Assembly: GCA_905479265.1 (NCBI GenBank)
Contig: CAJQLX010000004.1
Span: 62,001-126,000, forward strand
Length of the DNA: 64,000 nt
Source of the DNA: an uncultured Alphaproteobacteria bacterium
GTDB taxonomy: Bacteria > Pseudomonadota > Alphaproteobacteria > UBA7985
Direction of reading: 5' to 3'
This document shows positions 1 through 8,349 of the stretch, in pieces. Below the pieces are notes generated by a model, which was not told the origin of the DNA, did not search any database, and worked only from the letters and a program-made list of their open reading frames with translations. Position 1 is the first letter of the stretch; every line of letters starts with the position of its first letter. The position numbers and the translations under genes were made by a program.

Positions 1-588
1 CACCGGATTGGTCTCCAACACTGTTACAGACCTCACGCCCTGAGCCGCTAAACTCAGCGCGGATCCAATACCGATAGCCCCGCCGCCCAAAACAACGGCG
101 TGCATGCCCCCCGGCGCGCGGTGGGCCAAGCGCAGCGCAAGTTTAACAGCGTGCCAGCCACAGGCCATCGGCTCGGTCAACGCCGCGTGCCACAGCGGCA
201 CCGCATCTGGCACCGTTACAAGATTGCTTGTTGGCATCGCCAGACGCTCGGCAAAGCTCCCCTCACGCGGGGGCATGGAGATGATTTGACGGCTGGGGCA
301 CAGATTATCGCGCCCTTCAACACAGGCCTCACACGTCCCACAGGACACCAGCGGATTGATCGTCACCCGGCGGCCTGCTTCAGGTCCAGACCGAATAACT
401 CCAGCGGCCTCATGCCCCAAAATCAGCGGCGCTGGACGGCGTTCGTCATGGCCGAGATAAGCGTGCATGTCCGAGCCACAAATGCCGGAGCAATCCAAGT
501 CGATCAGCGCTTCGCCCGCCTGAGGGTTTGGCTCATTAACGTCCGTGTAGACCAGCTGTTTCGGGCCTTTGTAAACCAGTGCTTTCAT
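1..588 (-). CDS. Zinc-dependent alcohol dehydrogenase, N-terminal part (runs off window start)
   Basis: The first 196 codons of a medium-chain Zn dehydrogenase of the sorbitol/threonine dehydrogenase type; the C-terminus lies beyond the window. Catalytic zinc ligands are visible as C37-G-S-D-M-H42 and the GHE motif at 58-60, followed by a structural-zinc cysteine cluster (SCGTCEAC and a later Cys). The ATG at 588 overlaps the stop of the upstream SDR gene as ATGA, so the two are translationally coupled at the end of the TRAP-hpsN operon. I infer a role in interconverting DHPS stereoisomers or oxidising its C2 hydroxyl, similar to the HpsO/HpsP roles; the substrate is not proven by sequence. 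Confidence 0.8.
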   Translation of the reverse strand, partial: MKALVYKGPKQLVYTDVNEPNPQAGEALIDLDCSGICGSDMHAYLGHDERRPAPLILGHEAAGVIRSGPEAGRRVTINPLVSCGTCEACVEGRDNLCPSRQIISMPPREGSFAERLAMPTSNLVTVPDAVPLWHAALTEPMACGWHAVKLALRLAHRAPGGMHAVVLGGGAIGIGSALSLAAQGVRSVTVLETNPV

Positions 589-1343
589 TTGGCGGTGAAC
601 CCTCCGTCTACGAACAGAACTTGCCCTGTGATATAGTCACTCGCTGGCGAGCATAGGAACAGCAATGGCCCGGCTAAGTCTTCCATGGTGCCGTTTCGCC
701 CGATGCAGGTTTGATCGGCCAGCGCCTGAGCCTTGTCCGGATCCGCAAAAACGGGGCCAGTCAGCTCGGTTGGAAAGAACCCCGGAGCGAGCGCGTTGCT
801 CAAGACACCACGCGCCGACCATGCTTCCGCCATCGCGCGGGTCATCTGCTCGACACCGCCCTTTGATGCGCCGTAGCTGATGCCGTTGGCAAAGGCTCGG
901 CGGGACTGGAGCGAGGCGAAGTTGACGATCCGCCCCCAGCCTTTCTCCGCCATGCCTGGCACCATTTGTTGTGCGAGGAAAAACGGGATCGACAAGTTTA
1001 GTTTGATTGTCTGATCCCAATCGGCCTGCTGCACCGCATCAGCGTGGACCCGCATGTTGATGCCCGCTGCGTTGATTAGGATATCGGGCGCACCAAACGG
1101 CTCAGCGAGGGCCTGCGCAAGGTCTGCACAATCGTCCTGCGCCAGCAAATCAGCCGCCACGACCGCTGTATCGCCCGGCGCCGCGGCTGACCAGGCGTCC
1201 AGCTCAGCCTGACGCCGAGCCACGCCCACAACCTGCGCGCCAGCCCGTGCGAGGATGGTCGCCGCTGCTTGTCCCAAACCACTGCTTGCGCCCGTCACAC
1301 AAGCAACCCTGCCGGCGAGCGAGAACAGTGTGTCTTGGGTCAT
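585..1343 (-). CDS. Short-chain dehydrogenase/reductase (classical SDR)
   Basis: A 252-residue classical SDR. The NAD(P) motif TGASSGLG is at about 17-24, NAAG at 91-94, and the catalytic Ser144, Tyr157 and Lys161 (YGASK) are all present, so it should be active. The ATG follows the HisD-family stop codon directly and the stop overlaps the next gene's ATG. Lying between an HpsN-like enzyme and a Zn dehydrogenase in a sulfonate-type TRAP operon, it may oxidise or epimerise 2,3-dihydroxypropane-1-sulfonate at C2. That substrate is inferred from neighbours; the fold and activity class are clear. Confidence 0.88.
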   Translation of the reverse strand: MTQDTLFSLAGRVACVTGASSGLGQAAATILARAGAQVVGVARRQAELDAWSAAAPGDTAVVAADLLAQDDCADLAQALAEPFGAPDILINAAGINMRVHADAVQQADWDQTIKLNLSIPFFLAQQMVPGMAEKGWGRIVNFASLQSRRAFANGISYGASKGGVEQMTRAMAEAWSARGVLSNALAPGFFPTELTGPVFADPDKAQALADQTCIGRNGTMEDLAGPLLFLCSPASDYITGQVLFVDGGFTAK

Positions 1344-2657
1344 TCAGTCGTCTCCCTGCGCGCTGAGATCGAAGTTCTCACCGGGGAAATATTTGGCCAA
1401 CCGCACATCCGCCGCGCGTGCGTGGCCTTCCATGCCTTCCAGCCGGGAAATGCGGGCTGTTGCCTGCCCCACTTGCTTCATACCTTCGCGCGTTGCGCGC
1501 TGCCACGTGACCACTTTCATGAATTTGTGGACGGACAGACCGCCCGTGTACTTCGCAGCACCATTGGTGGGCAGTACGTGGTTGGGGCCAGAGGCTTTGT
1601 CACCAAAGGAAACCGTGGTTTCTTCGCCTAAGAAAAGCGAGCCGTAGTTCTGGAGGCGATTGAGCCACCAATCGAGGTCGGCGGCTTGCACCGTCAAATG
1701 CTCAGGCGCGTAGTCGTCAGAGACGGCTGCCATTTCTTCGCGGTCGGAACACAGAACCACTTCCGCGTAATCCCGCCAAGCCGCAGCGGCGTTGTCACCG
1801 TTTTGGCCGGGAAGGTCATTAATCAACGCCGGAACCCGCGTCAGTACGGCATTCGCGACTTCTCGGCTATCGGTGACGAGCCAAACTGGCGAGTTATAGC
1901 CATGCTCCGCTTGGCTGACCAAATCGACGGCGACGATTTCCGGATCCGCATCTGCATCCGCGAGGATCAAGCTGTCAGTCGGCCCTGCAAACATATCGAT
2001 GCCCACACGACCAAACAGGATGCGCTTGGCTTCGGCAACAAACTGGTTGCCCGGCCCCACCAGAATATCGGCCTTGGGCAGATCAAACAGCCCAAACGCC
2101 ATTGACGCGACGCCCTGCACGCCACCCATGGCCAGAATACGGTCTGCGCCACAGATGTTTGCGGCGTGGATGATCGCAGGCGCGATGCCCACGTCTTTGC
2201 GCGGCGGAGAGCACGCGGTGACGTGCTGCACGCCTGCAACCTTTGCAGTCGTTACGGTCATGATGGCGCTGGCGATGTGGCTGTATCGGCCACCGGGGAC
2301 ATAGCAACCGGCAGAAGACACGGGAATCAGGCGCTGGCCCGCAACCAAGCCGGGGACGATTTCCATCTCCATTTCTTGCATGGTTTCCCGTTGGCGCTCG
2401 GCAAAGCGGCGCACGTTATCGTGGGCGAACGCGATATCGTCTTTGAGTTTTTGACTGACCTTCGCAGAGGCGGCGGCAATGTCTTCCTCGTCGAGCATCA
2501 GAGGGCCGTTGTACTGGTCGAACTTGGCCGCATACGCACGCGCAACTGACTCACCGCCCTGCTCAATCTCGTCGAGAATGCCCTTAACGGTATCGCTGAC
2601 GGACTCAGCTTCAGCAGAGGCCGTTTTGGCGGCGCGCTTTAAATACTCAACGGTCAC
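1344..2657 (-). CDS. hpsN: Histidinol-dehydrogenase-family protein, probable sulfopropanediol 3-dehydrogenase
   Basis: A HisD-fold NAD-dependent enzyme of 437 residues. HisD hallmarks are present: AGPTDSLILAD, SQAEHG (zinc/substrate region), APEHL (catalytic Glu-His) and GPNHVLPT. HisD-family members next to TRAP transporters and sulfonate genes are HpsN, which oxidises DHPS in two steps to sulfolactate. That assignment rests on context: comDE is nearby and xsc is in the same window. I chose GTG at 2657 because AGGAGA lies about 7 bases upstream and overlaps the dctM stop; an open frame continues to 2720 but lies inside dctM. A true histidinol dehydrogenase is less likely because no his genes are near. 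Confidence 0.75.
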   Translation of the reverse strand: MTVEYLKRAAKTASAEAESVSDTVKGILDEIEQGGESVARAYAAKFDQYNGPLMLDEEDIAAASAKVSQKLKDDIAFAHDNVRRFAERQRETMQEMEMEIVPGLVAGQRLIPVSSAGCYVPGGRYSHIASAIMTVTTAKVAGVQHVTACSPPRKDVGIAPAIIHAANICGADRILAMGGVQGVASMAFGLFDLPKADILVGPGNQFVAEAKRILFGRVGIDMFAGPTDSLILADADADPEIVAVDLVSQAEHGYNSPVWLVTDSREVANAVLTRVPALINDLPGQNGDNAAAAWRDYAEVVLCSDREEMAAVSDDYAPEHLTVQAADLDWWLNRLQNYGSLFLGEETTVSFGDKASGPNHVLPTNGAAKYTGGLSVHKFMKVVTWQRATREGMKQVGQATARISRLEGMEGHARAADVRLAKYFPGENFDLSAQGDD

Positions 2658-2667
2658 TGCCGCTCTC

Positions 2668-3996
2668 CTATTTGTAGATTTCGGGAAGAAGGAAGGTCGA
2701 AACGAAGGGAACGTAGGCAATCAGCAACGTCACCAGCAGCATGAAGAACACGAACGGCACAGCCCGTGCTGCGATCTTCAACACTGATTCTCCAGTCAAC
2801 CCACTTACCACGAACAAATTTAGTCCCAAGGGCGGCGTGATGAAGCCCACGCCCAAAGCCGTAATCATCATCACACAGAATTGGATCTCATTCATTTCTA
2901 TGTTGTCTGCAAGGGGCTTGAGGATGGGGGCTAATATGACAATGTTTGGCGTCGTTTCCATCACACAGCCAGCAGCAATAAGGATGACGATCATCAAGAG
3001 GATCAGAACGTAAGGATTGTCTGTGACGGAGGTGACACCATAGACAAAACCTTGCGGTACGCCCATCGCTGCCAGAGTTTGGGCTAGCGGCAATGAGAAA
3101 GCGATAATGGGTAAGATAACGCCATTTACCTTGGCCGAGCTGATCAACATGCTTGGAAAATCTGAAAGCTTCAGCGTTCCAAGCATGAAACCCATGACGA
3201 TCGTCACAATGACCGCTGTCGCCCCGGCTTCTGTTGGGGTGAAACGGCCAGAGAAAATACCAACAAAGATGATGCCGGGCACCAGAAAGGCGTACCAACC
3301 GTCGCGCACCGAGACGCCCAACTGCAGCAACCACTCGCGCAGGCTGATCTGCTTACCGCCTTCATAGGCCATGCGACGGTTGATCAGGATGTTGGTGACC
3401 AGAATAGACGTTAGGATCAGCACGCCCGGGATCAGCGCTGCTTGGAAAAGTGTCGATGCTGAAATGCCCAGAACAAGGCCGATGATGATGTAGGCAATCG
3501 ACGGTGGAATCAGAATGCCCGTACAGGCACCCGCCGCCACCAGCGCGCAAGCATAGGGGCGCGGATAACCGCTTTCGACCAGCCGATCGATGGTCATGCG
3601 CCCCACTGCTGCAGCACCGGCTGCGTCTGAGCCGGAAATGGCGGAGAACATGCCGCACACCAACACCGTGGCTGAGCCGAACCCGCCTCGGGTCCAGTTG
3701 GTGAGCGCTTCGGCAACGTTGAGGAACTTTCGACTCAGCCCGGTCCTGACCAAAACATCCCCGGTCAGGATGAACAGCGGAATCGCGGTGAGGGCGAACG
3801 CGTCAATGCCGTCAAACAGTGACTCACCAAGCAGGGCAAGCGGCAGCACGTCGCTCATGACCATCATAGCCACGGCGCTCGCACCAATCGACGCCCAAAT
3901 TGGCACGCCCAAGGCGCACAAAGCGACAAAAAGAATGACAGGAAGATAGAAAGACCAGCCTAGCTCAACGCTCTGCTGAAGTGTCTGCCACAGCAT
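2668..3996 (-). CDS. dctM: TRAP transporter large permease (DctM type)
   Basis: Large membrane subunit of a TRAP transporter, about 442 residues with roughly a dozen hydrophobic segments. Typical DctM features include a GSDAAGAAAVG stretch and an IPPSIAYIIIG-like loop. It forms the ion-coupled channel with DctQ and takes substrate from the periplasmic DctP. ATG at 3996 is preferred because GAGG lies 6 bases upstream; a TTG at 4008 would overlap the dctQ stop. It is upstream of hpsN, so the likely cargo is a C3 sulfonate such as DHPS (HpsKLM-like), by inference from context. Confidence 0.9.
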   Translation of the reverse strand: MLWQTLQQSVELGWSFYLPVILFVALCALGVPIWASIGASAVAMMVMSDVLPLALLGESLFDGIDAFALTAIPLFILTGDVLVRTGLSRKFLNVAEALTNWTRGGFGSATVLVCGMFSAISGSDAAGAAAVGRMTIDRLVESGYPRPYACALVAAGACTGILIPPSIAYIIIGLVLGISASTLFQAALIPGVLILTSILVTNILINRRMAYEGGKQISLREWLLQLGVSVRDGWYAFLVPGIIFVGIFSGRFTPTEAGATAVIVTIVMGFMLGTLKLSDFPSMLISSAKVNGVILPIIAFSLPLAQTLAAMGVPQGFVYGVTSVTDNPYVLILLMIVILIAAGCVMETTPNIVILAPILKPLADNIEMNEIQFCVMMITALGVGFITPPLGLNLFVVSGLTGESVLKIAARAVPFVFFMLLVTLLIAYVPFVSTFLLPEIYK

Positions 3997-4004
3997 GCTG
4001 AACC

Positions 4005-4520
4005 TCAATCAAACAGTTTGTTGCCCTCAAAGGGCGGACGGCCTTGGACCAAGTCGCGGATGTCTCGAATGATTGACTGAGCCAAGCGGATCAGGACCAA
4101 AGCAAAACCAACGGGAACGGCCATCAAAAACCAGAATTTTGGAAGCCGCAGACCGTCGGTGACAGAGCCGTATTTGACACTGACCATGACCGTTTCATAC
4201 GACCAATAAAACGCGAGAACAGCGACAAACAGCATCGCCAAATCGCCGAAAATATAGAGTACGGACTTCACGCGTTGGGGCACATAATGGAACAGCACAT
4301 CAATCCGAATGTGTCCCCTCTCCCGCACCGCCGCAGCTGCCGCAATCCAAGCAAGGTAGATAAAGGAATAGCGCACGATTTCTTCACCCCAGACGGAGCT
4401 GTAGGAAAAAACCTCACGACGGATGACCTCCACCGCCATCGTGACCACCAGGATGACGTAAAAAATGAGCAGCGCCCATTTCTCAATGTCTCGATCAAAT
4501 ATTTTTATCAGAGACCGCAC
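4005..4520 (-). CDS. dctQ: TRAP transporter small permease (DctQ type)
   Basis: Small TRAP membrane subunit of about 171 residues with four predicted transmembrane segments and the usual DctQ layout (FSYSSVWGEEIVRYSFIYLAW region). It pairs with DctM. I chose GTG at 4520 because AAGGGA sits 7-8 bases upstream; the longer frame to 4571 would run into the stem-loop between dctP and dctQ. Its stop is 9 bases before the dctM ATG. It is expressed downstream of the dctP attenuator, which would make it less abundant than the binding protein. Confidence 0.88.
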   Translation of the reverse strand: MRSLIKIFDRDIEKWALLIFYVILVVTMAVEVIRREVFSYSSVWGEEIVRYSFIYLAWIAAAAAVRERGHIRIDVLFHYVPQRVKSVLYIFGDLAMLFVAVLAFYWSYETVMVSVKYGSVTDGLRLPKFWFLMAVPVGFALVLIRLAQSIIRDIRDLVQGRPPFEGNKLFD

Positions 4521-4543
4521 CGTGATTCCCTTCTCAAGACCCC

Positions 4544-4583
4544 AAAACAAAAGACTCCGCGCCACAGTCAAGGACGCGGAGCC
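4544..4583 (-). terminator. Attenuating stem-loop between dctP and dctQ
   Basis: On the minus strand a stem CTCCGCG/CGCGGAG (arms 4575-4581 and 4555-4561, loop 13) is followed by a T-rich run TCTTTTGTTTT. It lies just after the dctP stop and before dctQ. It has the form of a Rho-independent terminator that would let only part of the transcripts continue, or protect the 3' end of the dctP message. Confidence 0.75.
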
Positions 4584-4599
4584 ATTGTATTAAGCAGCC

Positions 4600-5754
4600 T
4601 TACGCGTCATGGACGTAGTAGCGACCACGGGTGTTAGCACCTTCTTCAAGCTTGCTGAAGGCATCCATGGAGCCAGCGAGATCAACCTTAAACTGATCCC
4701 ACTCGCTGCGCTGGTAACCCCCTGCGGCTTGCCACTCACCCAGCTGATCTTCAGACAGGCTGTGGAACTCAACGCCAGACTTGGAAAGCTCAGACATTGC
4801 GTAAGCGCGTGCTGCTGGAACTTTCGCCAGGTTCTGTTGAGACGTCACTTCAGAAGCAAACTCAATGCCTTCCTGAACGTCAGCCGGCAGACTGTTGAAC
4901 CATTCGAGGTTACAGCTGAACACCTGGCTGTCTGGAACAGCTTGCGTGAAGGTTACGTGGCTCAAGATGTCCTTGAAACCAAAGACGTAGAGCGCACCAA
5001 CGGACGGATCGAGAGCATCCGCAACACCTTGCTTAATCGCCGAAGGCGTCTCGCCCCAAGCAACAGGTGTCGGGTTTGCACCAACCATGCGGTAGTACTG
5101 CTGGAGCATCTTGGAACCCGGTACGCGGAACTTCACGCCTTCGAGATCAGATGGAGACAGTACCGCGCCAGCACCGCCCTTGCGAACAGCAACTACGCGT
5201 GGATCGATGACCACGTAGAACAACGGCTTAAAGCCCTTAGCTTCTACCTTGGGATGGACATTGCTGGTCCAAGCGTCGGAGCTGACGAGGTTCGTGAAAC
5301 GCTGGTTCGCACCACAGAAGTACGGCAGGTTAATCAGATCAACCGCTGGCGCAAACGGCGCGAAGTTCGACAAGGAATGCTGAGCCGCCTGAATGGTGCC
5401 ACTCTGTACTTTTTGCACCAGTGCGCCACCAGCGCCGAGCTGACCGCCCGGTGCGAGCTTCACGTATACTTTGCCGTTCGTTGCGTTCTGGATATTTTCC
5501 TTGAGGTCCAACTGCATGATTGGGTAGCTGCGGGATGCGCCGAGGACGTACGCCGTAGCAACCAACATGGTGTGGTCCGCAGCAGCTTCACGCTCGCGCT
5601 CTTCAGCAGCAGTTTGCGCAACAGCTTCTTCCGACCACAGCGTACCAGCTGCACCAGCAACCATCGCTGCAGTAAAGCTACCAGCGGCAGTGAGCTTGAG
5701 GAAATTACGGCGAGACGCGTTGCCCAGCTCGTTTGTATTGTCTTTGGATTTCAT
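4600..5754 (-). CDS. dctP: TRAP transporter substrate-binding protein with Tat signal (DctP type)
   Basis: Periplasmic TRAP binding protein of 384 residues. The N-terminus carries a twin-arginine signal, SRRNFLKLTAAGSF (about residues 13-26), then an Ala-rich hydrophobic stretch, so it is probably exported folded. The mature part has the DctP pattern: a QLGAGGALVQKVQSGTIQ segment near 110-125 and a conserved Arg region, KFRVPGSKM, near 210. GGGAGG precedes the ATG. It is the first transporter gene of the operon, after the small membrane gene, and is separated from dctQ by a stem-loop. Cargo is inferred to be DHPS or a related C3 sulfonate. Confidence 0.9.
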   Translation of the reverse strand: MKSKDNTNELGNASRRNFLKLTAAGSFTAAMVAGAAGTLWSEEAVAQTAAEEREREAAADHTMLVATAYVLGASRSYPIMQLDLKENIQNATNGKVYVKLAPGGQLGAGGALVQKVQSGTIQAAQHSLSNFAPFAPAVDLINLPYFCGANQRFTNLVSSDAWTSNVHPKVEAKGFKPLFYVVIDPRVVAVRKGGAGAVLSPSDLEGVKFRVPGSKMLQQYYRMVGANPTPVAWGETPSAIKQGVADALDPSVGALYVFGFKDILSHVTFTQAVPDSQVFSCNLEWFNSLPADVQEGIEFASEVTSQQNLAKVPAARAYAMSELSKSGVEFHSLSEDQLGEWQAAGGYQRSEWDQFKVDLAGSMDAFSKLEEGANTRGRYYVHDA

Positions 5755-5782
5755 TTGGTGACCCTCCCAGTCAATCAGATTT

Positions 5783-5796
5783 GTTGAGCGCTTTCA
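5783..5796. promoter_or_regulatory. Weak LacI-type half operator before dctP
   Basis: The AGCGCT core with one good arm (minus strand TGAAAGCGCTCAAC) lies about 30 bases upstream of the dctP start. Only the core and one arm match the perfect palindrome at 6071, so it may be a secondary site or chance. Confidence 0.3.
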
Positions 5797-5988
5797 CTTA
5801 TGACGACGCTGTGCTTCAAACAGCAAAGTGGAGATAACGAAAAGCGCACAGGCAAGAACCAACACCAACATTTCGCCAACGTCGTTCAGCCAAACGGTGC
5901 CCAAGAAGGCTCCAGACGCAACGTTTGCGAAATAAAAAGCGAAGATGGCTGTCGAAGCCAAGAGCACTGTAATAGCCCAAGATTTCAT
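5794..5988 (-). CDS. Small two-helix membrane protein at the head of the TRAP operon
   Basis: A 64-residue protein starting at ATG 5988, with GGGAGG 5 bases upstream; the longer frame to 6048 lacks such a site. It has two hydrophobic segments (about 4-24 and 36-54) and ends in a charged tail, EAQRRHK. I do not recognise the family. Its position directly behind the LacI-type operator and before dctP suggests it is an accessory of this TRAP system or of sulfonate metabolism. Because it is short, its status as a gene rests on the good ribosome binding site and operon position. Confidence 0.6.
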   Translation of the reverse strand: MKSWAITVLLASTAIFAFYFANVASGAFLGTVWLNDVGEMLVLVLACALFVISTLLFEAQRRHK

Positions 5989-6070
5989 GTCGCCTCCCAA
6001 CAACACGATTGTCTCCAACCGCTCCCGAAGGATCAGTTCTGCCGCCAACTAAGACTGAATCTCAGAATAT

Positions 6071-6084
6071 TGCAAGCGCTTGCA
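6071..6084. promoter_or_regulatory. LacI-family operator, perfect 14-bp palindrome
   Basis: TGCAAGCGCTTGCA is a perfect palindrome with the central CG typical of LacI/GalR family operators. It sits between the divergent small membrane gene/dctP operon and the lacI-type gene, so it could control both. A 13/14 copy lies at 9432 and a 12/14 copy at 61446. Confidence 0.75.
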
Positions 6085-6188
6085 TTACGATTTTCCAATT
6101 TTTCCGGGAAAAGCCGGATTTGCGTTCAGTGGGTTGATCAAGCATCAGAGTCTGTGATTACTCTTTATAGCATAACATTTGAGAAGCC

Positions 6189-7208
6189 ATGATCACCAAG
6201 CCGCCCACACTGGATGATGTCGCTCAAGCTGCCGGGGTTTCGGCGGCGACGATATCGAGATGCATCAACACGCCCGATCGCGTGGCAGAGAGCACTCGGC
6301 TGCGCATCCAAGCGGCGATTGACGCTCTGGGCTACACACCGAACTTTGGGGGCCGCGCGCTCGCGACCCGGCGCACCAACATCATTGGTGCTGTAATTCC
6401 GTCGATGGCCAACTCAGTCTTTGCGGGCGGCATCCAAGCCTTTCAGGAAGTTTTGGCCCGGGAGAAAGTGACCCTGCTGATTGGCTCGTCCAACTACGAT
6501 CCCGATTATGAATTTGAGCAGATCCAAACCCTGATCTCTCATGGTGCTGACGGCATGCTTTTGGTTGGCAGCAAACGGCCCGAGCGGACGCAGCAGTTCC
6601 TGATCTCTCGCCGCATCCCGACGCTGAACATCTGGTGCTATCGCGCCGACAGCGACCAGCTTTACGTGGGCTTTGATAATCACCGTGCTGGACAGGACGT
6701 GGCCAAGCTGGTTCTTGACTATGGCCACAAGGCCGTTGCGATTGTTTCAGGCATCTGTGACGGCAATGACCGCGCCGCAGACCGGCTTGCGGGGATGACG
6801 TCCGTGCTGGATGTTCCTGCTTATGGTGCGCAAACGGTGATGGTGCATCAGACAAAGTACAGCTTCGATCACGCGGCTAAGGCCTTTGACACGGTCATCG
6901 CCCAGTCCCCTCGCCCCACGGCAATTCTGGCTGGTAACGACGTACTCGCCGCCGGTATGACGCAGCGGGCCAAAGCCTTGGGCTTCAGTGTACCGGATGA
7001 TGTGTCGATCACTGGTTTTGACGATATCGCGCTGGCGCAGTTCGTTGACCCCGGCTTGACGACCGTTCGTGTGCCGCAAGTTCAGATGGGCCACCGGGCG
7101 GCAGAAGAGCTGTTGGCTGAAATCCGAGAACCGGGGTCGGGGCGCAGCGTCGAGTTGCTCACCCACATCATTAAGCGCGGCTCTTTGGGGCCACCCGCGC
7201 AGGGGTGA
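6189..7208 (+). CDS. LacI-family transcriptional regulator
   Basis: A 339-residue LacI/GalR regulator. The N-terminal helix-turn-helix is at about 5-55 (TLDDVAQAAGVSAATISR, then the hinge-region pattern GYTPNFGGRAL). A periplasmic-binding-protein-like effector domain follows, with typical AILAGNDVLAAGM and VSITGFDDIALAQFVDPGLTTV segments near 255-300. GAGAAG precedes the ATG. It is divergent from the TRAP-hpsN operon and convergent with the FMN dehydrogenase gene, and both flanking operons have a LacI-type palindrome in front. I infer it is the local regulator, with a pathway sulfonate as possible inducer. Confidence 0.93.
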   Translation: MITKPPTLDDVAQAAGVSAATISRCINTPDRVAESTRLRIQAAIDALGYTPNFGGRALATRRTNIIGAVIPSMANSVFAGGIQAFQEVLAREKVTLLIGSSNYDPDYEFEQIQTLISHGADGMLLVGSKRPERTQQFLISRRIPTLNIWCYRADSDQLYVGFDNHRAGQDVAKLVLDYGHKAVAIVSGICDGNDRAADRLAGMTSVLDVPAYGAQTVMVHQTKYSFDHAAKAFDTVIAQSPRPTAILAGNDVLAAGMTQRAKALGFSVPDDVSITGFDDIALAQFVDPGLTTVRVPQVQMGHRAAEELLAEIREPGSGRSVELLTHIIKRGSLGPPAQG

Positions 7209-7213
7209 GCCGC

Positions 7214-8344
7214 TTAGTCCGTCGCCAGAATATCCGTAGAAGCGTCTTTAACGTCGGTTAAACCCGTCATGGCCATTGCGATGGAAAGCTCGGCTTTCAC
7301 GCTCTCCCAATACTCGGTTAAGCCCCGCTCCTGCCGCGCCGCGATCGCGAATTGTAAGGGGCGACCGAGGAAAGCGTAATCAGCGCCCAGCGCCAAGACC
7401 TTAAGCACGTCCTCTCCCGACCGCAAACCACTGTCGAAGAAGACGGGAAAGTCTGGCCCAACCGCTTTTCGCACTTTTGGCAGAGCCTGAACCGGGCCAA
7501 CGCCACCATCGATTTGGCGCCCCCCATGGCTGGAGACCTGAATGGCATCTGCGCCGCGCTTTTGCAGCTCTGCGGCATCGCGTGGGTCAAGAACGCCCTT
7601 AACCACCAACGGCCCCGGCCAAATCGCACGCAGTCGGTCGAAGAAATCCCAATCGGCTCCTGCCCGGCTTTCCGTCCGGTCAAAGACAAAACCGCGTTTC
7701 TGATCAGCCGGGCCGAAGTTACCGAGACTTGGCGCGCCGCGAACCAAAGACGTCAGCGACCAATGTGGATGCACGGCGAAATCGGTGAAGGTGCGCGGTC
7801 CCATGCGGAACGGCATTTTGAAGCCTTGCTTCAACTCGCGCGGGCGGCGTCCAACTTCGGGAACGTCTACTGTCAGCACAAGCGTACGATAGCCCACGGC
7901 CTTAGCCCGCTCGACAAGCTTGATTGTCCCCTCCCCATCACCACTGTAATAGAGCTGGAACCACGCTTTGCCTTGGGAAGCTTCCCAGACGCGCTCCATC
8001 GAGGTCGATGCGACCGTTGATAGCCCGTGCGGCACATTCTCCCGTGCCGCAAGCCGCGCCAGCATCAGGTCAGCGCCCGGCCACGCCAGATTGCACATGC
8101 CCATTGGGGCAATGCCAAACGGAAGATCAGCGGTCTCGCCCAAAACAGTGGTCGAGAGCCTCCGCTGCTGTACGTCGCGCAAGATGCGGGTTTGCAGGGC
8201 CATGCCCCGCAGCACATCGCGGTTCCGTACTTCGCCCACCTCCTGACCGGCTGCCCCATCGATGTAATCAAACACCAATCGCGGCAGTACACGCTGAGCA
8301 CGCAATCGCGCGTCCGTCGCGTCAGTTAGCGGGCGATTAAACAT
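7214..8344 (-). CDS. FMN-dependent 2-hydroxy-acid dehydrogenase (LldD family), candidate sulfolactate dehydrogenase
   Basis: A 376-residue FMN_dh protein. Visible hallmarks are an N-terminal FDYIDGAA segment (25-32), a QLYYSGD segment near 130-136, LTVDVPEVGRRPRE at about 157-170, and the active-site signature SSHGGRQIDGG with His273 and Arg276. The family oxidises L-2-hydroxyacids to 2-oxoacids and passes electrons to quinone or oxygen. It is five bases downstream of comE in a comD-comE operon, so oxidation of sulfolactate to sulfopyruvate is the natural guess, giving the decarboxylase its substrate. Plain lactate is the alternative. Confidence 0.85.
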   Translation of the reverse strand: MFNRPLTDATDARLRAQRVLPRLVFDYIDGAAGQEVGEVRNRDVLRGMALQTRILRDVQQRRLSTTVLGETADLPFGIAPMGMCNLAWPGADLMLARLAARENVPHGLSTVASTSMERVWEASQGKAWFQLYYSGDGEGTIKLVERAKAVGYRTLVLTVDVPEVGRRPRELKQGFKMPFRMGPRTFTDFAVHPHWSLTSLVRGAPSLGNFGPADQKRGFVFDRTESRAGADWDFFDRLRAIWPGPLVVKGVLDPRDAAELQKRGADAIQVSSHGGRQIDGGVGPVQALPKVRKAVGPDFPVFFDSGLRSGEDVLKVLALGADYAFLGRPLQFAIAARQERGLTEYWESVKAELSIAMAMTGLTDVKDASTDILATD

Positions 8345-8349
8345 CGCAC

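Noticed and set aside
4609-5787. A 392-codon open frame antisense to dctP
   Set aside because: It is a shadow of a clear dctP gene, and its translation is basic and compositionally odd with no motif.
7177-7213. GCGGCTC/GAGCCGC stem at the lacI-FMN dehydrogenase convergence
   Set aside because: Long loop, lies mostly in coding sequence and lacks a T-run, so not supported as a terminator.
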